A DNA stretch of 64,000 bases, taken from the NCBI GenBank assembly GCA_028023455.1, contig JAQFVV010000318.1, positions 804,001 to 868,000 on the forward strand, in the 5' to 3' direction. Positions 16,166 to 28,723 of the stretch are shown here, in pieces; position 1 is the first letter of the stretch, and each line of letters starts with the position of its first letter. The position numbers and the translations under genes were made by a program. The DNA is from Epiperipatus broadwayi. Lineage: Eukaryota; Onychophora; Udeonychophora; Euonychophora; Peripatidae. The notes under the pieces are model-generated. The model saw nothing but the letters and a program-made list of their open reading frames with translations. It was not told the DNA's origin and ran no database searches.

Positions 16166-17373
16166 TAATCAGGCAGAATAGTAAGGGAAATGGAAACAAA
16201 GAGCCGGAATGGACTATGAGTAAAATAATTATTCTAATGTAAATAAATCTAATAAATTTAAATCTGAAACTTCTATCTAAAACTAAGATAATAAATTTAA
16301 AAATAAATGAATAATGATAAATGAAATGTTTGAAAGAAAGGATAATAATGGAGGCTTCATAAAATAAAAGATTTTTCTGTCATGCACATGTTAATAAAGA
16401 AGAAATGCTCGTAAATAAATAAGTAAGTCAAATAGTTAAAATAAAATCGATAAAATCAAGTTAAATAAATAAGCATAATATGTCTGTAGAAAAGTAATAA
16501 ATAAAAGTATTTGTATAATAATGAATAGCAAGAAAATAAAATAGTTTTCTAAGTATACGCACATTAATATATAAGTTAAATAAATGGTTTAAAAAAATAT
16601 AATATTGTAATATAAATAAATATGTAGACTAATGTCTGTGATAGTTTAGACTAGTATTGTAGGATTAAATGAATATGTTAGAATAATGTTCATGTGAATT
16701 TAAAAATAATATTGTAATGTTCATAAATAAAAATATGAGGCCAATCTAAGTTATATTAGGCATGTATAAGGGTTTGAAATTAAGGGAATGAGGGTAGTGT
16801 TGAAATAAGTTTAGATAAGGATAAGTTAAAGCTGTTGTCTGGATAAAATTTAGCACCCATAATGGACTTGTCAGGGATCATTCCTCTTTTAAAATGTGAC
16901 TGGGAATAACCAGCATAAGCCGCGTATTACTTCTTCGGGTGATAGTCCCCCGCATTTCACATTTCATATTCCAAAGCATAAGTCAGAAATGGACAGTTGA
17001 TGAATCCTGCCATTTGCAGTGACCCCTTCTTTTTTCAAGTCCAGTAGAAACCCAGTAAATGAAGCTTCGATTTTATATATGTGTAAGTCAATATAAGCCA
17101 GCAAATCTGCCTCTGCTTCATTTCCAAAAGATTCCTGTGCCACAAAATTAGTTTGTCCTTGTGGTCACTATCCAGGACTAAGAACATTGTAAGAAATGTT
17201 GCCAGTGTTGAAGGAAGTAAAGTATAATTGAAGATTGCCCTTAGTATGTAAAGTAAAAGATATTAAAAAGCAAACTTAGAAAATTAATAAATATTTAGAA
17301 TTGAGAATTAAAATTGTCAGAGATAAAATGGTCAAAAATGATGCATTTTAATCTTAAACAGAGAGTGGTGTCA
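16166..17373 (+). other. 3' internal segment of the second LTR element
   Basis: The first 600 bases are very A+T-rich with no ORF. From about 16850 to 17160 the base composition is more balanced, but it gives no long frame. A purine-rich run (CAGAGAGTGGTG, about 17359-17370) lies just before the right LTR and could be the polypurine tract. Confidence 0.45.
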
Positions 17374-18985
17374 TGTACCAAGATCATAGTTGGTACATAA
17401 TAATTTTATCAAAAAATTATTAAAATAATAAATCAACAAATAGATAAATAAGTTATGAAAATCTAAAGAGTCTCTTTATTAAACAAAATGCAGTTTGCTG
17501 TCAAAACGTAAGATTAAAAGTCAAATAGTTTTTTTAGTATTAATTTTGAAATAAAAGTTACAATTAATTAATTAAAAGAGGGGAGGGGGGTTTGGTTAGA
17601 AAAGTTAAACTAAAAGTTTCATAAACGAAGTAAAGAGTTTTGTGTATTTATTAGTTAAAATATAAGCTAAAAAGTTTAAAAACATAAATCTCTTTTATTT
17701 AAATTAAAGAAAAAAAGGTCATCTTAAAATTAGTGTTGATTTTAGAATAAAATTTATATATGAGTGTGGAACTGTAAATGTAATAAGTATATGCATATTA
17801 AATGTTAAAAATAAATAAAATTTAAAATATAAAACAACACGTTTGCATGGCTACTATTTAAAAGTACAAACAACAAGTTCAGCGATGGCTATTAATTAAA
17901 ATGTAAAAAACAACAGGATTAAAAAGCTTATCTCCAAAGGATTAGCTACTAATTAAACGATCTCACAAACACGTAGTTAAAGGATTAAGAAAGGAATTTT
18001 GACAACAGATGTTGCCGGCGGACATGAAAACAAAAACATGCCTTACGTATAAATAGTAAATTTTTATCAAACACTCAGTGAGTTCAGTCAGTTGAGTTCA
18101 GTTCAGTTCAGTCAGTCAGTTCAGATAACAGTCAATCAAGAATGCAGTGTTAAAACCAAAGGAAACATGTGGCTGTCTCCTGCCCATGAAAATAATGTCT
18201 GCATAACAGCTTAGAAATCCTCTATCAATCTTTAGCTGTCTCCAAGAATAATACCAACTAATAAGCATCAAATCTCCACATGAAACATCAAATCTAACTG
18301 GTTAAAAATATTTCATCAAAAGCAGCAAACAGCAAGATGCATTCATGTTCAAAATCCTAGGTAAAACATTTTCTTATATTCATTTATAAAGTAGCCATCG
18401 TATTTATGTGAATCCTCCAAGAGTCTAATTATATGAACTTTATAGCACATAAAAAAATGAACTATTGATTTGTGTGTTCTGAATGTGTGTTTATATTATT
18501 TAATGCTTTATTATATATGTCAGTGTGTGAATTAATGTGTGTGTGATCATTAGATAAAACACCAGAATTATGTCATTAAAATTTACAAGAGTATTTAGAA
18601 TTAGTATATTAAGTGTTAATTAAATAAATTGTCTTTAAACTTAAGCTTTATTTTATCAGTCAATTCTTTTACCAATCTTTTATCAATTCTTTTGCCACTA
18701 TTTAAGTTAAACAATATTTTGTTATTGATTACAAGTAGCTGAGCTAGTCATGGGTGTATCTTGGGCATTGAATTAGTGGCCATTGTTCAAAGTGTATTGT
18801 TTATTCTTCTGGATAAATAACTGGCACTGTGTTTATACAAAACAAAAAAGTGTTTTGAACTTTATGTTGAATTCAACAGTCGAGAAGAAGTTATGTCCTG
18901 GAAATGTAATGCTAGTTATATATTTTATAGCTATCATTTGGGCATACATACTCTCAGAGTATGTTCTTCTCTGCCTAAGGGACTG
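17374..18985 (+). repeat. Right (3') LTR of the second element, truncated
   Basis: Starts TGTACCAAGATCATAG and follows the left LTR until about 18985 (GGGACTGGT); it then diverges before reaching a GGTACA end. Its differences from the left LTR include a deletion of about 40 bases near 18175 and an insertion near 17815. Confidence 0.68.
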
Positions 18986-19914
18986 GTTCGTTCACGTAAT
19001 ATTTATAGTTAAATAAGATTATAAATGTATTAGAAACCAGCTAAATCATTTGCAGTGTAAATAAGATCTTCTGTGGATCGAACCTGGAGAAGATGTTAAG
19101 GTATCAATGTTAGTTTTCGAAACAAGTATGTCTAGAAAAGAGAGTTTTCCATTCTTCTCCATTTCCATAATGAACCTAATTTGGAGTATAGGTTATTAAT
19201 ATACAATAAGTGATTCAATTTTTCTTTCTCATGTGACCAAACAATAAATGTGTTATTAATATACCTGAGACAAATTGATGGTTTGTATAATGCTGAATTT
19301 AAAGCCTATGTTTCAAATTCTTTCATGAATAAATTAATGAAAACATTGAAAATGAAAGAACCCATTGGGGTTTCAATAACTTGTTTAGAATTGATCATTG
19401 TAAATAAAAATGTTATTAGTATGACAATGTTTAACTAGAACCTGTAAAGTAGGAATATATTTTGGAAGTCAACTAATCAATTTCAAATATTAATGCACAT
19501 TCTTTTTGGTTTACTTCTTCACAACCAACTTGATAAAATATATCAATCGTTTTTAGGTTGGTGAAACATATTTTGTATTTTTTTGCCAAAAAATAAAATC
19601 TTGATTAAAATGCTTTTGATTTCTAAAAGCCATATTAAGTCTCTAGTAGCAATTAATCTATGATTTGAAACAATTATTCAATAAAGGCCATAAAATAATT
19701 TTGCTACAATAAATAATAATGATATTTCATGATAACTATTTCAAGTGTTTTTATTTTTTTTATTTTTAAATACTGGAACAAAACCTAATTTGATCAGGTG
19801 GCATAACTTAATGGGCCCATATATTTTTACAAAATGATAATAGTTTTAAAGTTGACACATATTTTAAAGCTTATGCAAATATCTCTGAAGAACTCGAAAA
19901 CTTTCCATTTTTAA
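18986..19914. other. AT-rich stretch, nothing recognised
   Basis: No motif, repeat or ORF that I can support. A 62-codon plus-strand frame at 19250-19438 has no recognisable features. Confidence 0.5.
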
Positions 19915-20419
19915 GGTTCGAACTTAGACTTTCACATGACCCACACATCTCAGTATCATCTTATATTGCTGACTCACTTGATCACATACATGTTAAAACG
20001 ATAAATAATCATCAATATACATATTTTGTGCTAAACCAGCACTCATCAGTTGGTCCAGATTACCATATCCACACATATATACAATCAGTACTCAGCTTTA
20101 TATTAAGGTAGCCAATCTTCATACTTTAATTCTTCAGCTTTCCATTTCATTGAAAATCTGATGATGTAATTTTCAAAGCCCACATTAGTTCCAAGGTTGT
20201 CATCCTACCCATGTTGACATTTAGTCATTCTGACCCCTCATATGCAGGAGAATAATCCATTTATACATACATATGTGAGGGATGGCAGATTTATTATGCA
20301 CTATTTATATAAAATATAAATGATTATTTATCTTTTCAACATGTGTGTGATCAGGTGTGTCTGCAATATAAGATGGCAGTGAGAGTTGTGGGTCATATAA
20401 AAGTCTGAGTTCGAATCCC
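19915..20419. repeat. tRNA-headed inverted-arm repeat, copy 1
   Basis: Both ends carry the same tRNA-like sequence facing outward. On the plus strand, AAGTCTGAGTTCGAATCCC ends at 20419 and has a B-box core (GTTCGAATCC), preceded by an A-box-like GATGGCAGTGAG about 35 bases upstream. On the minus strand the mirror sequence ends at 19915 with GTTCGAACC. The arms, including the shared ATATACATATTTTGTGCTAAACC-type block, are imperfect inverted copies around a centre that also carries sequence found in the copy at 51914-52692. I interpret it as two SINE-like units joined tail to tail. Confidence 0.65.
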
Positions 20420-23400
20420 ATATATTACATATATAAATGTAGGTGTTAATCCTGTACAATGTATGCATTTTTAAGATTGTAAAAGATATTTTATTTTCAT
20501 CAAGATAAATATATTTTGTCAATTTACATGAATTAGTAAGATGGATATTTCATTAAAATGATCATAATAAATATTTCTTCAAACTGTAATCAGAATATTC
20601 CCTTTTTTTGTTCAGAAATATTAGGATTATATAAAAGAGTGCAATAAACTAATTTAATAGAATTCAATTTTTGTTTTAGATTTATATGTTATTTTTGTGT
20701 GTCAAATCATGTACATTATTTATGGTCTACAGATAACGATATCTTTTTGATAGTTTTAATCCACCAGTTATTATTAATTCCTCTTTTTAGGTTTTTAACT
20801 TTGGGTTTTAACCTATTATATTTTATTCAAAAATCCTGTTATTCATTTAATTATTTTTCCATTTAAAAAATAACATATATATTCTTTTAATGAAGACATT
20901 AATAATACAATTACTTTGATACTTTTTTTAATGAACTCAAGTACAAAAGATGCATTATGAAAATTCTATATTTCACTAAAATATATATAAAAAAATATCA
21001 AATGTTTTACAACCATGTTTTAGTAGGATCTTTGTTTTTTTAAATCTTGGATGTACAAATCTGCTGTCTATTGAACAATTTAGATTTGTATTTGTTTTTG
21101 CTATTTTATTGGTTTTATATTCTGACCTTTGGTAATAATATAATTCATACAATGATATTGTTTGGAATTTAAATTATTCATATTTTTATAGTGTTTTTTT
21201 ATATCTGAAACAAATATTTACGATAGTCGATAAATATTTAGTAAACAAAACAATAAGACTATTCAACTTCATAAAGCCAATATATTATTTTCAATAATAT
21301 TGAGTTATAGATCTAATAACATATATACATATCAATATCTTCAAAAATTAATTTGTCTTTTTAAAATTTTATTGATACAATATACCATCCAAAAAATAAT
21401 ATATATATTTTCATCATTAACTTCCTGAATCTAATGTGAAAACAGAAATACTGATAAAATAAGATTGAGTATCGTGGTGAAAAATAAATTTTATTATGGT
21501 AAGTTTCTCATTTATACATCTTCTAATCTAAAATTATATAGTCAACTTTTTTTTAATAATTTAAGCTTGACAAAAACAAATAAACTTGTAGCCTATTTGT
21601 TCAATTAAAGATTTATTATCTGGAAGTTGAACAAAGATAAGTATTTTAATTTTAAATCAATAGTCTCCTAAATAAAAGTACTTTTCTATATTCAAATATT
21701 GAAGAATTTCCATCAAAAACACCTGCCCATTTAAATGTATTTATATTAAAAATATATATATTATTACTACTTCATCTGCTTTTCTATCCTTATCATTATT
21801 CATATTATAACTTTTTCCATCATTATTTAAATAAACAATTTTCTTTCAGTTGACACGACCACATTTTTTTAAAACAGTTTGCTTAATGTATTCTTATCAT
21901 TGTTTTTTTAATATTTTGGTTAAAAGTGTTTTCACAAAGAACTAAAAGTCCATTTTTACTATCCAGATAGTGGCAGATGAGATGTAACTAAAACTTTGAG
22001 ACCTAATAGTAATAATAAACAATCACAAACAAAGATTAAACTAGAGCTATGTTTACGTTTTTAACTCTTAAATATCATTTTAATACAATTATATATTAAA
22101 TGAAAACTATAAACATATATTTTATTAATGATTACATATTTTAATTAATGTTGCAAAAAAATTTTAAATAAAAAAATATTTTAAAAAACACATTTTTTTT
22201 TACAAAATTAACTTGCATATAAATAACTTCAAAAAATGTTTGTTTGTAACTACTTAAATATATATTTATTTAACTTTTTAAAAGATTTATAAAACAATTT
22301 TTCCAAAATATTGAATATTAACAGCAGACCAAACGTTTTCTCTTCTTACTTGTAGAAAGTAGAAAAACTAAAACAAATATATATATATATAATCGGAATT
22401 AATCATTAATTTATATTTTATGAAACTATTTAAAAGTATTACATAACGTAAAAGATACAATTAAATTGTAAAAAAGTAAAAATAATATTAAAGAAAATAT
22501 TAAATTAAAATGATACATTAAATGAAAATAAAAACAGATAAATAAATAAATATAAAATCAGTTGTAATGAAAATCATATACAACTATATATGATTCCACC
22601 TTATTGTTAAAAGAAGATTGCCTTGATAACAGTTTGAAATTGTTAATTGTTATTGATATTGGGATTGTCTACCTGTTGACTGATTTTTAATGAACTATAT
22701 AATATGGTTGCTGAGATAGAGTTGAGGATGAATAGATTGAAAAATCCCGAGTTCAAATTCCTCTATTTAGAATATTATATAGCTGTTGTACATGATTTTT
22801 ATTATTTATTATAATAAATATATAAATAAAAATTGTCCTTCACTTTCAATTTCTTTATATACATGAAATTACAAGAAATTAAATATATATGACTGTAAAA
22901 AAAATTGATTCATAGAATAAACAATATTTATAAAAAATATTTAAATATGAAGACTATATACATTGTACATAATAACCAACTTCTAAATTTCAGACTATTC
23001 CAATTTAAAATGAGCTCTTTTTGTTAGCTGTGCAAAAACCTTAAATATAATAAGAAACAAATTAGCAAAAGTTTGTACAACTAATAAAAAGAGATTTCTT
23101 GAATCTAGTTCTATTTTTTTTGTATGGTCATAGTTTAGAATTCAAAGTTGGATGTAATATTTATTAACTAATATATTGCTTCACTATTAATTTAGTAGAA
23201 CAGCTTTAATGCTCTTATTCACATAATAAAAGTAAATAATAATAAGATATTAATAAAAAATAAATAGAAAATAATAAACTTTTGTATGTTTTTTAATTTA
23301 TTCAGCAACTATAAAAATAACTATATTAATTTAAATATTAAATGACATAAAAATATATAAAAAAGTACTTAGATATTATCATTAGATTTCTCAATAAGTT

Positions 23401-25669
23401 ATACTATATTTACTCATAAAATACCAAATATTACAAATATATATTTTTAATACATAATCTATGTTTATTTATTTTTTAATATTGAGCTTAAATATATTTA
23501 AAAAATTATTTAATGAATGATTAAAAAATAGATCACATAGAATCCTTTAAGTAAATTGTTTTTAAGTTTATAATTGTTACCATTAAGATTTTCAATCAAC
23601 CCAGCTTTATAACTTTTAAAACAAAAAAATAATAACTGAAAGTGTCATATTATGCAAGCTTTTCTTCTCAATTATCTTATCGCAAATAAAAATAACAAAT
23701 GGGTTAGTGATTTGTTTTATTTAAAAATAGTATAATGAATATATTTTCTTTTTATTCTTTGCATTCTTTATCATTGTCTATTTCTTTATAGATTGTATAT
23801 TTCATGATGTCAGTGATTCTATTTATGAGGAAAGTTTAGTAAATATATTGAAAAGAAAAGCAGAGTAATTGTAACAAGGTTAATAAGTTTTTTATATGTA
23901 TCAATAGGTAGTAAGTAGCTCATTCTAAACTAATCATAATCAAATTAAGTGATAAGCATGTTTACTAACTGGTTTCAGTAGTTAAAATAATGATTATGCT
24001 TGAAAAGTGTTTTATTAATACATAATATGCTGTTGAAGATTTTGTAAAGTAAAGAATTTTTCTGAAAATAATATTTGCAAAGAAATGTCTCAAGCTATTT
24101 ATAAGTATGATGATAAAAAAATTTTTAAAAAGATATCAAATGACTGAAACAACCGACAAAATGTTGCTTTATATTAATTTTAAAGACTTCAAAGTAAAGG
24201 CACAAGTAAAACAATGTTAGTGAAGATTAAATTGTAGTTTCATATCAGTCTTGTTTTATCTTTTATAATTATTAAAAAAAAAAACTCTTTATATCAGCCC
24301 CTATTTTTATTTTATATTACTATCCACTTCCAATATTATAGTTAATTTTATCTCATAAATAAACTATCTACCAGGTACATACTAACAAGATTTTATGAGA
24401 CATAACATTTTCTGATTATTTTTCAGATTTTTTCATGTTTGTATTCCTAAATAGTACTATGCAAATATACAATCATTTGCTAACTGAAACTTTTGTTCCA
24501 AACCTACTTCCAAGTGACTCATTCCTGATTGCAAAACATATGCAAGAACAGTATTCACAAAGAAAATCCATAACAACAGATTTCCCCCTAAAAACTATTT
24601 CATTTTATTGAAATTTAATGACAATTGATGCTAAAACTTTAGTATAATATAACAACATTATATATATATTATTTATACAAATATTTATTTTATCAGACAT
24701 GATTTTTCAAACTTCTTTTTTGATAATTCTTACAAATATATATACTCAAATAAATATTTCATCATATGTCATAACTTTGTAGATAACAATATTAACATTT
24801 GATACATTTTAAAGAATATTCAGTACAAAATAAAATAAAAAAATAATACTTTAATTAAAGTAATAGTTTAGTCAGCATAAAGTTTATAATTTAGTAATTG
24901 GAGCAGATATTCTATTTTAACAAAAACTTACTGAAATAATGAAATAAATTTGCTGATTAGATGGAAATTCTCAGTCAAAAATGATTAAACAAAATTTATT
25001 AAACTTTTTATTGGTATTATTTGAAATGTGTAGAGTGTTATAAATAATAGATGTGCAGATATTTATGTATATATAATTGTTAATGCAAATAAAGATTTAT
25101 TACAGAAAATACATACCACGTTCTTTCCCCATATATTGGTTTCTAATCCATTGATTCACGATATTTGTCACATATCTAACTGAAAATCTTAATTCAGTGA
25201 GTCATTATGAAAAGGGGATCTCTGTCCCTCTCTTCTTTATCTAATATATGGTGATTGCAGAACTCACACATGAATGCATAACAGAGAAGGCTTAGCATAT
25301 ACTGCTAAGATCCCACCTACAAACATCTATCCCTAAATAACCCAGCCTCTATCTACAATCTCACACTACTATCTATCTGATAATTTGTCTTAGTTTGTGT
25401 AAAGTCCTTTATACTGTTTGGTCATTTACTGGCTCATTCTTCTTTTATATTTTCATTATCAATATTTCCTAATTTCATATGTCCATTTTCCATTATTCAT
25501 GATCCAATTCCATTTCCAATCTGGTATCAGTGAATCCGTCCTTTCTTTACGATGGTGTTTATATTTTATCTGGAGGTTGCCTTTCTCTATTGACCTCCTC
25601 TGGGATATAGATTTTGATCTCTACACTCTCTGTCCGGTTATATGGGCACTTCCATTCCATCTCCAATCT
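20420..25669. other. Long AT-rich stretch without genes
   Basis: About 5 kb of very A+T-rich sequence with many short TA runs and no ORF above background. The only recognisable item is the tRNA-like fragment at 22706-22761. From about 25.1 kb the composition becomes more balanced, on approach to the gypsy-type remnant. That element's left limit is not visible, so 25.1-25.67 kb may belong to it. Confidence 0.5.
22706..22761 (+). repeat. Solo tRNA-like SINE head fragment
   Basis: GGTTGCTGAGATAGAG followed about 30 bases later by GAGTTCAAATTCC resembles the A and B boxes of a tRNA-derived SINE and matches the general layout of the heads in the hairpin repeats at 19.9, 39.4 and 51.9 kb. Not a tRNA gene: no cloverleaf with an acceptor stem can be drawn. 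Confidence 0.4.
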
Positions 25670-25672
25670 TGG

Positions 25673-27002
25673 TCATCCATTTTCCTGCCTTCTTGGGTTC
25701 CCCTTTGTAGAATCTCTTCGGCTTTCTTTCCATTGTCCTTCACTAGGATTCCATCCATTTTTTATGGTAAGTGGTTCTTTTGAAGGTGGTCTAGGTTTAT
25801 ATTCGTCCTCCTTCTGGTCAGTTCTGGTGGTATCCAATGCACTTAGCAACTCGGCCACATGGTCCATCGTTTTCCTCTCTATACTGATTAGTGTCTGTTC
25901 TATCTCTTTTGGGAACCCATGTTATCCGGAGTATTTGCATCTTAGATAATGGGTTTGTGGTCATCATCCATAACTTGGCTACTTGATGGTGAAAGAATGT
26001 TGTAAACGATTCCCCCGATCTCCATTTCTCCTGTGTTATCTGATGCAGCATATCTTCTTGGAGTTCCTCACTCCAATAATTGGTCCTCAAAGCCTTGTGA
26101 TACCCTGCAAATGTGGTCAGTTTCTGGAACAGTGAGTTCCACCAGACTTGAGATTCACCCTGCAAGTGACTGCAGGTGACTGCTATCTTGGCCTCCTCAT
26201 TCATCTGGATAAACTTGAAATACCGCTTAAGGCTTTCCAAGTGCTCCATAGGGTTTTCTCCAGGGTTTCCAGTAAAAACTTGTATTTTTAGAAATTGGTG
26301 GAAGCTTACGAAATAATGCATGTGATTTCCAGAGCCCATGTCTGTACATTCTCCATTGGTTCTTGGTTCTATATCCTTTACTTCGGTATCAGCACTGTTA
26401 TTGCCTGACCTGCTGATGCTCTTTTCAAATTAATTTAACCTTTCTATTGCTTTGACTATCTGGTTTATATCTCACTGCATGCTCATCAGCATCCTGTTCT
26501 CTTCTACTCTTATCACCTCAACTTCCTCTTCATCTAACTTTCTTATTCCCTTCTCTGGCCACTCTATGTCTTCCCTCAGATCAAACTCTGCTGACTCTCT
26601 ACCTATCCTCTTGGTCTTATCTAATTTGTCATATTCATATAGCCCCATACCTTTTTGTTCATCCCACTTAACTTCCCTGTCAAGTCCATTTCTTGTGTCC
26701 TTTGCCTCTGATTGCTGGATGAAGCCATTTCTAATTTCTTCCATGGCTTCAGCAATTCTTTTCTGGTTGTCTATTTCTATCTTTACCTGCCATTCTTCCA
26801 TCCTTCTCTCCTCTCTGTCCAGGTATTTCTTTATGAATTGCTGTTGCTCCACCCTCATTTGCCTTAGCATATCCATTATATCACTATAGTTTATTTTATC
26901 CTTTACTTTCCTCTCCTTATCTTCATTCCCTTCTCTTACTTCCTTTTCTTGAAGGTCCATTTTAGCTTGGGACCTTGTATGCATAGATATTAATTTATTC
27001 AA
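25673..27002 (-). pseudogene. Retrotransposon gag (coiled coil + capsid-like), broken
   Basis: From the ATG at 27000-27002 the first 176 codons encode a charged, coiled-coil-prone region (QMRVEQQQFIKKYLDREERR and following). Two in-frame stops (TGA at 26472-26474, then TAA about 45 bases on) interrupt the same frame. It then continues at 26339-25818 with a capsid-like region: FTGNPGENPMEHLESLKRYF, LQGESQVWW, and a segment resembling the F..Y.F..L..L.Q...ES...F pattern of Ty3/gypsy Gag. Near 25850 the coding frame shifts and about 60 more codons follow (25867-25673), rich in Pro, Arg and Lys. No CCHC zinc knuckle can be found. Capsid identity rests on the Gag-like spacing of P..W..L and G.A..WW motifs. 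No functional product is expected from this copy. Confidence 0.7.
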
Positions 27003-28355
27003 CCCTTGATCTGTTTGTTAGTATTATTTTATTGAACTCTTCTGGATATATTGATATGAAAAATTCTTTCTACTGACTCTTTGCTCTTTACTTTGATTAG
27101 CCATTTAGTTTCTTTGTTAGCTGTTAGCTAGCATTTAGACCACTAGCCAACCCAAACATCCGCACTCTGGTTCACCATCTTGTCTTCCTGCCTTAGATTC
27201 ATTTGACTGCCTGTCTGACTTTGATGACTGTCCTATATTTCCCCTACTTATGCAAATCTGACTCACTATACTTCAATTAATAACGCTCTTATATATTTCC
27301 TTTACCTGTAATTTCGACTGAATTCGAGTTCCTACTATAGGGTAGTATTAAGTGTTTTCATTTATTACTCAATTTCATTAAGGCTATCGCCAATTCACCC
27401 ACACATTTATTTTTCCACTTCTTAATATTCTACATTATACCTTCCATTGGTACTTTACTTATTGCTTTCTTATCATAGCCATAAAATCCCACCAATATTT
27501 TATTTTCAGCTTAACTGATATACACTATTAACAACTCACACACCTATCTCTTCAACTTCGCTTATATATGTGATTATTCTAGAGTCTGACATATATATTT
27601 CTTCACTTAACTTAGATCTGCAACTATTTTATTATTATTTTCAGCTTAACTGGGATACATTATTATTACATCACACATATATATATCTCTCTTCAACTTC
27701 GCTTATATATGCGATTATCCTAGAGTCCTACATATATATTTCTTCACTTAATTTAGTTCCGTGACTATTTTATTATTTATCCTTTATAATATTTTATTTT
27801 CAGCTTGTCTGAGATATGCTATTATTAACTCACACATATATCTTTTCAACTTCGCTTATATATGTGATTATTCTAGAGTCCGACATATATATTTCTTCAC
27901 TTAACTTAGATCCACAGCTATTTTATTATTTATCATTTATAATTAAAACCTTAATGAAACTGTTTTATTTTCCCTTTCTCTCTTTTTTTTTTTGACTAAA
28001 ACAATTTATATTTCATTACAGCAATTAGATCGAGACAATCCATTTGTTCATTGCAATTATATTTGAATCGCTTGTCTTATTTTATATATGTCACTACACA
28101 TTTCAAAACTTTCTTAATATTCAAAAAAAATCCCCCCTCTTTCTATCCCTTGTACACATTTGATGTTGAAACACATATATAAAGTATTATAAAGTGAAAA
28201 TTTTATCCCCTTTGTCTTCGCTTCTCACTACTCTGACTTACTACGATAATTTTATATATTTTGAAAACACATATTTTTTGTTTTATTTTTAAAAATATTT
28301 ACATTATTTTATAAAATTTATTCAACATGTGATCACTAATTGCACAGCAATAGAA
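27003..28355 (-). other. Long leader between PBS and gag
   Basis: About 1.35 kb with no ORF above background, holding the tandem repeat at 27485-27960 and pyrimidine-rich plus-strand sequence. Leaders this long are unusual but occur in some LTR elements. Confidence 0.5.
27485..27960 (+). repeat. Tandem repeat, ~140-155 bp unit, about 3 copies
   Basis: The block CTTCAACTTCGCTTATATATG followed by TTCTAGAGTC, TTTCTTCACTTAACTTAG and TTTTATTTTCAGCTT recurs with starts at about 27550, 27691 and 27844 (spacing 141 and 153). A partial unit precedes the first. Units differ by point changes and small indels. Confidence 0.8.
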
Positions 28356-28373
28356 ATCCCGGACTGGCCCCCA
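28356..28373 (-). other. Primer binding site resembling tRNA-Pro
   Basis: On the minus strand this reads TGGGGGCCAGTCCGGGAT. The proline-tRNA primer site known from murine leukaemia-type retroviruses is the same except for 2-3 bases in the middle, so a tRNA-Pro-like primer is the simplest reading. It lies 3 bases from the LTR end ...ATTACA, the expected arrangement. Confidence 0.6.
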
Positions 28374-28376
28374 AAA

Positions 28377-28723
28377 TGTAATGGAATTACGAACGACGAA
28401 GGCGTTTTTCTTATTTTTATTATATATAGTAATAAGTTCTTTAATTCAAAAATCATCCACCTTCCACTACCGCAAGCAGAGAGAACATGCAGACATAAAC
28501 GAGTCTATATTCGTACTTGACTGAATCTGTAACTATATGGATATAGCCCCAGGTTATCTTTCCTGGTCAACTATCTCTCGACTTCTGTAAGATTTGAAAA
28601 GTTACAGTGCTTGGATATTTATAAATTTTAATGAGATCAAAATACTGCACCACCAGCCTCACATGTTAATTCAATGCCCACAAGAAATTATAATTATCCC
28701 CCAACCTCTATGAATATATTACA
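28377..28723 (-). repeat. Putative 5' LTR of the gypsy-type remnant
   Basis: 347 bp running from TGTAATGG to ATATTACA on the plus strand; the TGTAAT/ATTACA ends form a 6-bp inverted pair, and the PBS abuts the left edge. The outer boundary rests only on this inverted pair because no second LTR is available for comparison. Confidence 0.5.

Larger units (their letters stand above)
13567..18985 (+). mobile_element. Second non-autonomous LTR element, 3' end lost
   Basis: Direct repeats begin TGTACCAAGAT at 13567 and 17374 and run in parallel for about 1.6 kb. The left copy ends in GGTACA (15177-15182), an inverted match to the TGTACC start, as expected for an LTR. The right copy loses similarity about 33 bases before the equivalent end, so the 3' tip and the target duplication are missing. 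The 2.2-kb interior holds a coiled-coil gag-like ORF (15494-16165) and no pol. Its architecture matches the element at 1731-9699, but the sequence is different. Confidence 0.68.
25670..28723 (-). mobile_element. Truncated gypsy-type LTR element (LTR, PBS, leader, gag)
   Basis: In minus-strand order this contains a putative LTR (28377-28723), a primer binding site (28356-28373), a long leader with a three-unit tandem repeat, and a gag gene broken by stops. Downstream of gag (below about 25670) no protease, RT or integrase is visible and no second LTR is found in the window, so the element has lost its 3' part. The Gag is more complete than in the other non-autonomous elements because a capsid-like segment is present. 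Confidence 0.65.

Noticed and set aside
20407-20419. Possible tRNA gene from the B-box sequence
   Set aside because: No acceptor stem or full cloverleaf; it belongs to a SINE-like repeat.
25418-26889. Plus-strand ORFs of 121, 111 and 145 codons
   Set aside because: They are shadows of the minus-strand gag gene.
27485-27960. CRISPR-like array
   Set aside because: Units are contiguous imperfect 141-153 bp repeats without spacers, in a eukaryotic retroelement.
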